NCBI RefSeq assembly: GCF_023856365.1
Contig: NC_064538.1
Location: 16,966,935 to 17,030,934 of the forward strand
Reading direction: 5' to 3'
Source of the DNA: Brienomyrus brachyistius
Taxonomy: Eukaryota; Chordata; Actinopteri; Osteoglossiformes; Mormyridae
Length of the DNA stretch: 64,000 nucleotides
The notes under the pieces were generated by a model that saw only the letters and a list, made by a program, of their open reading frames with translations, had not been told where the DNA came from and searched no databases. This document shows positions 44,901 through 53,675 of this stretch, piece after piece; positions within the stretch are counted from its first letter, which is position 1; each line of letters opens with the position of its first letter. The position numbers and the translations under genes were made by a program.

Positions 44901-47900
44901 ACTTTTGGATGATACTGTATGCATGTGCATATATATATGCTGTGGATGTTGTAGTAGTCAAGGAAGAAAAATGTGCACAAAAAAACAGTGCAACATGACA
45001 CAAAGATGATAAAGGGTGTATGTTGAATGCCATGGAACCCAGGGTGACAGCTCACTCAGAATGAGGAGGAACAAAAAACAGGTCCAGATTGGCTGATAGG
45101 AAACACAAAAAGACTAACTGGGGGCACTGTAAACAAAAATGAATATCATGCGTGCCCCTGGTCTGCCCCAACTCAACGCCTATGCTCCCTTCCCATCACA
45201 CACAATGCACAGTCTACCCCTGTTACATTTCTCTGGATACATGCAAGATGAAAAATGAGCTCTGAACCGAAAGCATCTCTCCACAGACATAATGAGAAAT
45301 TGGCACACCTATAAATCACCAGTCATATCTTAATAGATCGTAACTGTGGCCCCTCAGATACCCGGTGCCTCTGTCAACCTGAATAAGATGGGAAACAGTG
45401 CAGAAAACCACAACGAAGTACCACCAGCAACACAGCATCAAAATGCTAAAATATTAAGGTGGCCTCACTGCAGAATATTCATGACTGATTTCTTCATCAT
45501 GACAACACAGAGACGATCAAATTGTCCTGGATGCTAATTAGATTCTATGTGTTCCTGCTTTATTTCCAAGGACAGGCTTTGAAGGTGAAGATAAGCACCG
45601 GGCAACACACACTTAAATTAAAATTCAATCATGTGACTTACACAGCAACCACCAGGGAATTTAATTTCAGAATCTGGATTTCAACAGTCTTCCAGGTATA
45701 TCAAGCGCCATGTTTCCTGGACCAACCTTCCAATTCCCTGCACAAAATATACGAGCAAAAAATACTGCAGAAATGCCCGCAATCTTCCTTGTAACTCAAT
45801 GTTTGTTTTTTGGCATTAACAGAATATTACGCGATGGGGGGGGGGGGGGGGGGGGGTCACATTAGAGGTTCTTTTGGTTTACAGAGGAACTTTTTTCCTA
45901 ATGAATGATACAAGTTACCAAATATGCCTTGCATGTCATACAATCCTGCATCCACATAGTAGCTAGCGACACTTCAGGAACATACAAACATTAACAATTA
46001 ATGACTCCTCATTTAAATGGGCACACAGCTGCTCAGCAAGTACACTGGGGGAGACTCAAAAATCTAAGTCAGACCAGTGGACACCTGAAGGTCTCCCAGT
46101 CCACAACACAGAAGACTCAGAACAGTCAAGTAGTATGGTACCTTGCATCAGGCTGCTTCCTCAGAACAATGTGGATTAATACATCAGCAATACAGCAGCA
46201 GATTACTATAATCTGAATGCACTCGCATTATACAAAAACGGCTTTTGAAAACAACTTAAAATTCTGCTTTAGCATAGGACTGAAATATTAAACGACTGCA
46301 TATCAAACACTCAAGATAGATATTAAGCTCCCTGTATCAGATTTAAATTTTGATATCAAAACAACTGCCTACTCTTGGGTCATATTCCTGAGTGATGCCT
46401 AAAGGTTAGCAAGTACAAAGAGTTAATTCAGGCCAGGGGCGACCTCATTCGACACAGATGCCTAGCGCCACCCTCCCCCCCACAACCACACACCCTTGTG
46501 GCTAGCCAGGAGCTGTTGCTAGGATACCTGTGGAAATTGACTGGCTGGGGACTCACACAGGCACAGCCTTATCAGGTAACACGGTGACTAGCTTGCAGGA
46601 GTCTGCTCAGCGTTACCTCCTGCTCAGGGGAGGGGGAGGGGGAGACTACTGATCTCTGAAATGTTTAGTACAAAAAAAATATCAACCACATGAAGGGAAA
46701 GCCTAAGGTCGATATGCATATGAGCCCAATGTCAATATATACCTGTCAAGAAGAGGAAAAGACCCACCTGACTGTTTCATTATCATTCTTCACTCACACT
46801 GTTTGACAGAGATCTACAGGCTTGATAAATGACTGTTATTTAGACTTTGACCAGAGTCAAGCACAACTTGGGGAACAAGTTTAGATCTTTACTGTGCATT
46901 CCAGTAAAATATTAACAGGAATATAAAAGCAACCGTTTCAGGCTACCTATTACAAAAATTTTAAAACTATACTGTTTCTATCTAAAGGTCAAATTCTGTA
47001 GCCTGGGTAAAGGCACATTTACTTTAAAAGGGTAGTCTTAAAATATCAACAAGATTCATATAAGATTCAAGATTCAAATCTTTCTCTCAGATATAAAAGC
47101 ACCCAGACACGCCAGTTTCTAAGGATCAAGTAATAGCACAAACAGCATGTTCTCATTTCAAAGAAGATAGTTCCAAAAGTTCAGGGAAAGACACTGATAA
47201 AGCAGAATCACAACAACGTAAGAAGAATACATTCAGTAAACTGGACAAGATAATAAGACGTAGAAACCCGTGATATACAACCAAAATCCTCCTCTGGCCA
47301 ATCATATTTTACCATTAATCCAAGTCATGACACAAGCATTACAAGCATTAACCTTGGGGAATGTGGCGAAGTTTTACTGATACAAAACGAGAACTGAATG
47401 AGCCACTCAAGAATAGATACAGCACTAAGAGCAAGTACTCCATGCAGTCTCGATCGGCTGCCGTGCAGAGTAAATGGCACGCCAACTTTAGAAGCAACAG
47501 CTTGCTTGCCTTAGGAAGTGGGCCAGCCTGCGATAACGAGGCCAAGGCACCATTGTAATGTTAATGAGCTCATATAACCTACTCAACACTAAATGGAGAA
47601 AACACAGTCCAGACCCTAATAATAGGAAAAACAAGGCCCATAAACCACTCTTTGTATTAATCCTGTCTCCCCAACAAAAAACACTGTAAAACACTAAAGT
47701 AGAGTGAACACAACACACTCTGGTTTGAGTCTACCAGTTATTGGTAAACTGTAATGGCAACTACCTAACAATAACTCTGGTTATTCAGCTCCCTCCACTA
47801 TGCAAGCAGATACTAATGATACTTATCTACCCCGGTTTCGCTTGTCTTCAGATAATGGGATGGGCCAGTTTCAGTTCAGATTCCAAGCTATGTGGAACAG

Positions 47901-49739
47901 CCACAAAACAGCATTGCTAAAAATGCATTCAGGCTACAAGCATACTGATCTGCCAAAGACTTTGGTCCATGTCATAAAATGAAAACATTACAGTTTGACA
48001 GAGAATCAATGTAATGGTGCAGCTGCTTCAATGTGGGTAACTACCGAAATCAATTTCACCTTCTCACAAGTGACACCAGCCACAAAAGTGACCAGTCAAA
48101 CACCATTTAGACCAGCGGGTCTTTGGGTAACCAAGACACAACAGGACACACAATGTGAATTATCACTGAATGAATCTTACAATGTTAACGTGACGAATTC
48201 CTCTGCTTGAGGCAGAGATGGATACAGTGTCAAATCAGTACATTCAACACTGTAGTATAACACAACCCATATTTCATTCCAAAAAAGTAGGAAATCTTTC
48301 GACTTAAAGAAAAACTAGGGATGTTTGAGACAAATTAATCTGTTCTGATTAAAAACTTAATTCTGTTTCAACTGTGTTTGAATGTACGCCAACAGACACG
48401 AAAGTTATAATCATATACAAAGAATTAATTCAACACACATATTTGCCAAAAGGAAGGTTTGACATCATTCAAACAGCAACACATATTACAGCACTGTTTC
48501 CCTTTCATTTATTCATACAATTATTGATTTCATATGCGCACACACACTATTCACTTTTATGCGGACCGCCAAATCTGTGCAGCATACTTCATGCGAAATT
48601 TTCTCATACGATTTCGAAAACAGCGCTTCGTCGTATAGGGGACGTTCAGTATAGTCTGGCAGATGGCAAGACATAAAACCATACATAACGCTTTAAATCC
48701 CAGTTAAGGTTTAAATCAGATTAGGTCTTAGTGTTAGCTATTATACAGTTGCTTCGGCGCTAAATTAATTTAATTGGTAATTACATTGGTGCACGATACC
48801 AATCAATTTGATTCAATGATTTTCACGTTATAACTGCCAATCATAAACTTACGTTTTAAAACGTAGTTGCCAATTTTCCAATGTATCATCAGCACTATAA
48901 CTCCAAAATAATCTTTAAGAAATCTGTTGTTATATTTCCGTATTATCAAGTTACGAAGGGGAAAATTAAGGTCATGTCAGAACTATGTACCTTTAAAATG
49001 CATTTTCATGTATATTCAACAACTAGAAATTGCGTCACCAGAATAAAAACTGAGGAAAACTAGTTGACGATGTTTCGTGGTGGTCGAGAAGGCGAAAGTG
49101 GGTCTAATTTTGGTCTTGTGTAAGTTTCACCGGTTTACAATACATGTTCACCTATTCATTATTAATTACAAAATATACTAAAAACAATTACTATCTAGAA
49201 AATAATACAAGGATGACGGGTAAATAAAACATGAATTATTTTAGGACTTTTGAAATCCCACATTCTCAATAAAGTTAAAAAGAAGAGTCGCGACTTGTTG
49301 AGATATAATTACACGATACAGAAATCACAGTAAAATGTCGAACATTTTCCAATAATTTGTGCAATGAACCTTGATGTATTTGTAGGTGTAAAATTAGCTT
49401 GGATACAAAGGCACCGGTGGGATCCATAGCATCACAACAATGCTCGAAAATAAAAGGTACAAGTGTTGCCTGAAAAGATTAAACATATAAGTTGAATAAT
49501 TGATAAGTAATTGCCTGGATTCCAACTTAATTCGTCGACTTTCTAGACTTTCAACTTTTGTTTTTCCTGGTAACAGGCAATTACATTTTAAATAGGTTAC
49601 TACGCCATTCTGAAGTACTCTACTATGCCGATACCTTAGACATATAAAAACGACAGAGCGGGAAAAATATTCGGAAAAACTTACTGGCACACAGAGCTCC
49701 AAGGACCAAGGAGCGGACGAAGAGCGTTAAGAAAACCAT
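18126..49739 (-). CDS. cxadr: Coxsackievirus and adenovirus receptor homolog (CXADR), tight-junction Ig protein
   Basis: Seven coding exons on the minus strand (49685-49739, 24149-24318, 21303-21507, 19585-19740, 19249-19371, 19024-19162, 18126-18402) join in phase to 374 codons plus TAA; the human protein has 365. Residues 1-18 are a hydrophobic signal peptide. The V-type Ig domain has Cys46, Trp62 and Cys125, with a glycosylation sequon at Asn111. The C2-type domain has Cys167/Cys217, the family's extra pair Cys151/Cys228, and a sequon at Asn206. One membrane span covers about 242-263 and is followed by Cys264-Cys265, as in the palmitoylated family members. The tail keeps SVGSMSPSN and ends GSIV, a class I PDZ ligand. 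The family makes homophilic contacts at tight junctions and cardiac intercalated discs. The virus-receptor name comes from the mammalian protein. Confidence 0.96.
18403..19023 (-). other. cxadr: cxadr intron 6
   Basis: A 621 bp intron with donor GTGGGT and a G/C-rich acceptor region on the minus strand. An AT-rich patch spans 18620-18780. Nothing else is recognised. Confidence 0.8.
19024..19162 (-). CDS. cxadr: cxadr exon 6 (transmembrane segment)
   Basis: The acceptor is GCCCCACAG. The donor is read as GTGGGT, because cutting there restores [10 protein letters not shown] with exon 7 as in other CXADR proteins. The exon encodes [20 protein letters not shown], then [18 protein letters not shown] and ISYEI. 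Confidence 0.93.
19249..19371 (-). CDS. cxadr: cxadr exon 5 (second half of Ig domain 2)
   Basis: The acceptor is TATGCCTCAG and the donor GTGAGT. The exon encodes [20 protein letters not shown], then [20 protein letters not shown]. The conserved NAS sequon and partner cysteine are present. Confidence 0.95.
19585..19740 (-). CDS. cxadr: cxadr exon 4 (first half of Ig domain 2)
   Basis: The acceptor is CCCCCTGCAG and the donor GTGAGT. The exon encodes [31 protein letters not shown] and [15 protein letters not shown]. This matches the CXADR C2 domain with its extra cysteine (ACY). Confidence 0.95.
19741..21302 (-). other. cxadr: cxadr intron 3
   Basis: A 1.56 kb intron. A degenerate repeat of about 50 bp units, built on GGTGATCTGGTCTAC-like and GGACGGTAG words, spans about 21150-21240. 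Open frames near 20280-20640 show no recognisable domain. Confidence 0.7.
21303..21507 (-). CDS. cxadr: cxadr exon 3 (second half of Ig domain 1)
   Basis: The acceptor is CCCTCTGCAG and the donor GTGAGA. The exon encodes [33 protein letters not shown] and [12 protein letters not shown]. These are the most conserved parts of the CXADR V domain, including the D-x-G-x-Y-x-C signature. Confidence 0.97.
21508..24148 (-). other. cxadr: cxadr intron 2
   Basis: A 2.64 kb intron. A CT-rich simple tract (CTCTCT then CCCT units) lies at 23153-23185 and an A-run at about 22850-22866. No exon is recognised. Confidence 0.7.
24149..24318 (-). CDS. cxadr: cxadr exon 2 (first half of Ig domain 1)
   Basis: The acceptor is TTATGCACTCAG and the donor GTTAGT. 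The exon encodes [20 protein letters not shown] then [10 protein letters not shown] and TGPLDIEW. This matches the CXADR pattern of Cys followed by GPLDIEW and DNQK-D-V. It ends in phase 0. Confidence 0.95.
24565..24745 (+). mobile_element. tRNA-derived SINE, second family
   Basis: A head with pol III box-like words (GTGTGGCTCAGTGGG and GGTTCAAGCC) is followed by CTTGAGCAAGGCCCTTAACC. This is common in fish SINEs. The boundaries are approximate. Confidence 0.6.
29060..29626 (-). other. Unexplained 188-codon open frame in cxadr intron 1
   Basis: This ATG-to-stop frame begins [20 protein letters not shown] and has a strongly hydrophobic stretch at about residues 22-50 (a candidate membrane span), followed by mixed sequence. 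I recognise no family. It lies on the same strand as cxadr but inside its intron, with no obvious poly(A) signal or promoter. It may be a chance frame in T-rich sequence or part of a repeat. Confidence 0.25.
36057..36175 (+). mobile_element. 5'-truncated SINE with 12 bp target duplication
   Basis: This is the 3' part of the same SINE as at 43898-44254 (CCTGCGATGGGCTGG ... AAAATGGATGG). Perfect 12 bp copies of ATTACACATAAT flank it at 36045-36056 and 36176-36187. Truncation at the 5' end plus a direct duplication fits LINE-driven retroposition. Confidence 0.92.
36665..38212 (+). mobile_element. Short inverted-repeat element, copy 1, split by a hAT insertion
   Basis: The two flanking parts (36665-36941 and about 37930-38212) match the reverse complement of the element at 38567-39160. 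Shared words include ATTCTGAGTTCCTA, CTGTCCAACTGCTATCTGTG and GACTTGCTGTACTGGAACG. The match is interrupted by about 970 bp with hAT-like ends. Without the insertion it is about 580 bp, close to copy 2. Confidence 0.75.
36942..37913 (-). mobile_element. Internally deleted hAT transposon with BED zinc-finger fragment
   Basis: The ends TAGACATGCACCGACTG and (reverse) TAGAGATGTACTGGTC are imperfect inverted repeats of hAT type. On the minus strand at about 37621-37720 a frame reads [20 protein letters not shown] then [11 protein letters not shown]. This has the CxxC and GGTxxKT pattern of a BED zinc finger at the N-terminus of hAT transposases. It stops right after, with no catalytic part, so it cannot encode an active enzyme. 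The 8 bp flanks do not clearly match. Confidence 0.65.
38567..39160 (-). mobile_element. Short inverted-repeat element, copy 2
   Basis: This 594 bp element begins GCATTCCATTAACCTCG and ends GAGATGGAATGC, so its outermost bases are an inverted pair (GCATTCCAT). It contains a TGACGTC word near one end and no coding frame. It is an opposite-strand copy of the element at 36665-38212. Confidence 0.75.
41933..42034. repeat. Perfect 35 bp inverted repeat around a TA/CA microsatellite
   Basis: The arms 41933-41967 and 42000-42034 are exact reverse complements (AACCCCCAGGACAGCATCCC at the outer edge). They enclose 32 bp of alternating TA then CA repeats. This can fold into a long hairpin or cruciform. 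No coding role is apparent. Confidence 0.95.
43517..44485. mobile_element. Short inverted-repeat DNA element carrying a nested SINE
   Basis: The ends TAATCCTGCATTCAATTATC and its near-perfect inverse GATAATCGAATGCAGGATTA define the element. Both arms carry TGACGTCA-type words and GCC..CATG words. Removing the SINE and its duplication leaves about 600 bp. No transposase is seen. Confidence 0.8.
43898..44254 (-). mobile_element. Full-length tRNA-derived SINE with 13 bp target duplication
   Basis: Read on the minus strand it starts GGGGCGGCATGATGGTGCAG, with A-box-like GTGGTTAGCACTG and B-box-like GGGTTCGAGTC. It continues through GGAGTTTGCATGTTCTCCCC and ends in AAATGGATGGATGGATG. Its flanks tgcagttacactt (43885-43897) and tgcaattacactt (44255-44267) form a 13 bp duplication with one mismatch. 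It resembles the DANA/mermaid type of fish SINE; the exact family is not claimed. Confidence 0.92.
44640..44765 (-). mobile_element. SINE fragment, second family
   Basis: Read on the minus strand it contains CTCTGGTTCAAATCCCGTG (B-box-like) followed by TTGAGCAAAAGCCTTAATCCC. This resembles the element at 24565-24745. The limits are approximate. Confidence 0.55.
45836..45856. repeat. G21 homopolymer
   Basis: Twenty-one consecutive G on the plus strand within cxadr intron 1. Its length is likely to be unstable and hard to sequence. Confidence 0.9.
49685..49739 (-). CDS. cxadr: cxadr exon 1 (start codon and signal peptide)
   Basis: The ATG at 49739-49737 opens [18 protein letters not shown], a typical signal peptide. 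The exon stops one base into the next codon at donor GTAAGT. That base plus the first two of exon 2 gives Ser, so phase fits although the exons are 25 kb apart. The exon sits at the edge of a CpG-rich stretch, as expected for a first exon. The link rests on phase, position and peptide character. Confidence 0.85.
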
Positions 49740-49990
49740 CCTCCGGCGTCGAGCGACTCCCGTGTCTCGCAAGGCTGCGTTGCGCACCGAACTTGGGAAG
49801 AAGCACTGTACTGCCCCGCACGAGCTCGCTGTCCACATTCCGCCTCGTGCCCCGCCTCGTGCCCCGCCTCAGCAGGTGGACGGACGCTGGAATCTGACCA
49901 CGTGACTTCCGGCCGTAGGTAACCGGCGCGGCTTCCCTTAGTGCTCATCTTTTGGCAGCGAATGCCTGCGACGCCTCCTGCCGCCCGTTC
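49740..49990 (-). promoter_or_regulatory. cxadr: cxadr 5'UTR and CpG-rich promoter region
   Basis: CpG-dense, TATA-less sequence lies directly upstream of the cxadr ATG. Three tandem copies of a 12 bp unit (CCCCGCCTCGTG-like) at about 49841-49870 resemble GC boxes. An E-box CACGTG is at 49899-49904, next to an ETS-type ACTTCCGG at 49905-49912. The start site is not placed. Confidence 0.6.
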
Positions 49991-52600
49991 TCCCGACGCG
50001 CAGGTGGTCCGTTCAGAAATAGCCCCTGGGGATGGAAAAAGGGAGGGTAGAAAATTTCTCTTTCACGGAGGATGAAAATGGATTATGTCCAGTTGTAATC
50101 TACTGTCACAAAATAGGCAAACTAAACGTAAATTACGGAATTAATGAATATAATGTATAATGAATGAGGCAGAGGGCTCGGGGTAGCACCGTTGTCTCAC
50201 ACCTCAAAGGAGGATGGGTCGTATCCACCCCCTGCTCTGGGGTGCATTTCCCTAAAGCAATTATGAAAGTTGTTAACTTGAGTTTTACGTATGAAAGCCT
50301 CCCAATCCAAAAACATGTACTTAAACTATTTGTGCTATTCGATGAGCTAGTGTTGGGTCTGCCTGAACGACTTTAAATGAAATCAAAATCCAATCCAAAT
50401 TAAATATTGGGGAGTTCACCCCCGCTTACATACCCCTTCCCACGTCCCTGGACCCGGTACCCCTTTCGATGCTGTACCTGATTAACGGCAGTAAGCATGA
50501 GAAAAGACGTTCCTATCTATAGACAAAGGTTTTCATAGCATTCACGTACAACGTGATACCTATGAACAAGTTAAAATACAATGTCTTTTTAGTTATTGAC
50601 AAAATAATTCTAATTCATTAAATGTTCAATTTGCTGAAGCATTTTCAATTGCAAAAGGTATGTCCATTGCGCGTGCGTATCAAAGGACGCAACACTGTTT
50701 CCAAGGCAACGCCAGAGGATATTTCATTTTTGTTCGATAAGCTTAAATTAAACCTCGCCTCATTGGGAAGCATATCTGTAACATAATAAAACCTACAACC
50801 CAACCAGGCAGATCTTGGGTATATTATGTTTCAAGTTAATCGATCACCAAGAAAATTTGAATTAGAGAACTGACATTACAGGTGAATTTCACTGGAGATC
50901 GTTATATGACTATATATATAAGTGCCTTCAGAGAAAATTAAATATTAATTGATATAAATCGTTTCGCTATAACAACATTTGAAGTAGAAGCCTACAATGA
51001 ACAAAAATGAATATCAACATTATGCATTCAATCGTCTATTAATTTGTATATATAGAGAATCAACGAGCTAGTCAGTGACGTGCGAATAAGCATTATGTTT
51101 AGGAAGCTATATTCCATGTCACACCTACATAAGGAAGCAATGTGTTTCATCATTTAAGAAATTTTATTGGTCCTAAAAATCGCTTTTAATAAGACGATAT
51201 GTCAAATCTGTACATTTAATATTTCAGTGAAAGATAGGTGACTGGAAGAAATTGTAAACACGTGCTAAAATAAACATTTAACAAGTGTCGGCTTTTGTTG
51301 TCCAAATGTTTATAAAAACCATTCCCATGCATGTAAACGTGGATTGTAAAATGGCTACATCTACTGGTGTTTGTAAGCAATTACGGCTAACCGAACGAAG
51401 TATTTTTCGCCGCATACAAAATAGCTATCATTATTGGCACACAAAAGATCTTCCCTTATTATAATTTTTTTTGCGTATGAAATGGAACTGGCTGCTCGTT
51501 TACAGTTTATCAGATGAATCGCTGAAAACTCACACTGATCTATGATTTGATGTCATTAGGGAAGCACGGTAAACATTGTTTTTCCTCTGCCAGGTCAGGA
51601 GGCGTAACCTCACTTCCCAACCTGATAAACCTACTCAGCCATCCCTGGAGTATGCCGACCATGTCAGTTACCCACCTCCTCCCTCCCCATGACCAAAATG
51701 TGGCGGGTGGTCCACTCCACTCAGGAAGTCATTGCCTGTCAGCTAGCGGTGATAAAAGTCTTCTTTGCTGTCAAGGCGAAGACGAGGGCTGTCTAGATCG
51801 CCATAGATCCCACCAGGGAAGCAAAGTAAACTCCACTGCCAAACTACTGCCACAGAAGTAGTAAAAGTCCATCGCCACATATCATCTTCACAGCCTCTTT
51901 ACTGAAGCTAGGCAGTTGAGCAAACTCGCCCAGGAAAAACCCCCATTCTACCACAATCACAGTACTTATGTATAATACCACAATTCCAGTAACATTCCTG
52001 TGCCTGGGCTGCACAGTAGTTTTTGTACATTGATGTTGGTTTCACTTCTGAGTATGAATTACAGGTATGTTTGCTGTTGTTTACACCATCATCTAGTACA
52101 TTATCCTCACACCTCATTGCTATATAGTCAGTGTCCAGAGTATATTCTGTGCCACAGCACAATTGGTTCCATAACGTTTTACATACTGGTAAAGTGTTTG
52201 AGGCCCACTTAATAGTGAATAGCACTCTGATCATATAGAAGCCTTAACAAAGAGGTGAGCTTTTAATAAAATGCTTTATCCATCTTAAACAGAATTTGGT
52301 ACCAGAAAGCCTGATTGTTATAGGAAACACGTATCTAAAACTAAAGCGCCTTCAGACTCCAAGTTCTGCCTTGTGCACTATAGGTCACCATAACTGTCAG
52401 ATTCCCTCCCCCCACCGCAATTCTATATACTGTTTCTGTCAGTCGTCATCGATCTGCTAATATTTCTCTCCTGCTCAGGGTCAAACCTGCTTTACTTCCT
52501 AAAATAGTGTCTGACTGACATTTTACCAGCCTCCCATAATTTTCCTTAGAGGTTCTATCATCACATATATTCAAATTCTTAAAAGGAAAATCCACTATGC
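49991..52600. other. Intergenic between cxadr and btg3
   Basis: AT-rich sequence with no supported gene. Short frames such as the one at 51547-51861 show no recognisable domain. Confidence 0.55.
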
Positions 52601-53468
52601 AACAAAGTTTCATATGATCAATATTTGTTTTATTCCAAACATGAAAATACAGGTCAAATTCTACACAGCCCCTAAAACTTACCATCCAAAGCACTTTTTC
52701 TCCTAACAGCATGATTCTGGAGAGCCATTATTAAAATGGCTGTTGTCAATTTGAAACTTCGGTCAATATATTGATACTTTGGGCATATGATTTCTTACAT
52801 AAGACTTGAAAAAAGCACCTTTAAATCAATATTTTTAAAAATATCTATATTCTGACACCAAAACAAGAAACTGTAGTTACATTTCACGGCTCATAATACA
52901 AAAGGTAGTGAAAAAGCAATTGCCCTAATTTGCTAATGCACAATAATTTAATATTTCCAAGTTCCATTAAATATATCCATTATACTTTACGACTAGTCTC
53001 AGGAAACTTTGAAACAACATGAAAATACAGCTGCAAAAATGTCATTTGATATACAAAAACAGAAAAATACTACCTAGGGAAAATGTGTTTAATGTGTCTT
53101 ATAATTTAGGTTTTGTGAACAATACATTATAATTTGCTGTGAATAAATATAAAACATTTGGTCATTTTTAACAGTACAGACTCAAAGTCACATCAGAATA
53201 ACAATGATCCTGTTAAATATAAATACAGCACATATTTCTAAAATTCATATTAAGTTCACTATGTTTATATGCAGTAACCTTACACAGTTTTCTGTTAGAA
53301 ATGATCTAAAGTGCAAAGACTTAACATTAAAAAAAAAAAAAAAAAAAAAATCGACAAGTAACATTTTCTACAAAAATATTTTTTTTGTTCAAAAAAAAAA
53401 ATGAAAAAAAAAAAGAGGTTCACTAAGTAGTGGTTCCTTTCTACAACACTGGATGGCTACCGCGAATT
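52600..53468 (-). other. btg3: btg3 3'UTR (inferred)
   Basis: AT-rich sequence after the btg3 stop. On the minus strand, ATTAAA signals occur near 53086 and 52948, and AATAAA at 52628-52633 (TTTATT on plus). The most distal is taken as the limit. It contains A-runs at 53329-53350 and around 53390-53414 on the plus strand. Confidence 0.45.
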
Positions 53469-53675
53469 CTATGAGTGCACCAGATTAGGGGTGCTGCCCC
53501 AGTAACTGTTTACACCACGAGGCCCCGTCAGAGCCCAGGTACTCTGCCTGAAGGAGGCCATGGGCTTGCCATGTGAGCGGAAGCCATAGGCGTGGTGATG
53601 AAGGCCCTGCCCTTTACTGGGCCCGGGTTTTCTCCTGGGTGATGGGTGCCACATGGGCACCACAGGGTAGACAAC
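53469..53675 (-). CDS. btg3: btg3 exon 5 (last coding exon)
   Basis: The acceptor is ATCTCTTGCAG and the exon ends at TAG (53469-53471). It encodes [20 protein letters not shown] and a Gly/His/Ser-rich tail ending NLVHS. The PMWHP-P-R-KPG motif matches BTG3. Confidence 0.92.
   Translation of the reverse strand, partial: VVYPVVPMWHPSPRRKPGPSKGQGLHHHAYGFRSHGKPMASFRQSTWALTGPRGVNSYWGSTPNLVHS

Larger units (their letters stand above)
24319..49684 (-). other. cxadr: cxadr intron 1 (about 25.4 kb)
   Basis: This long first intron holds many mobile-element copies, listed separately. Outside them I see AT-rich unique sequence, homopolymer runs (G15 at 27776-27790, G15 at 30233-30247, C-rich at 31809-31830, G21 at 45836-45856) and no convincing exon. 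An AT-rich segment rich in GATTTGATTTGATC-like words at about 30480-31070 may be an old hAT remnant. Confidence 0.7.
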
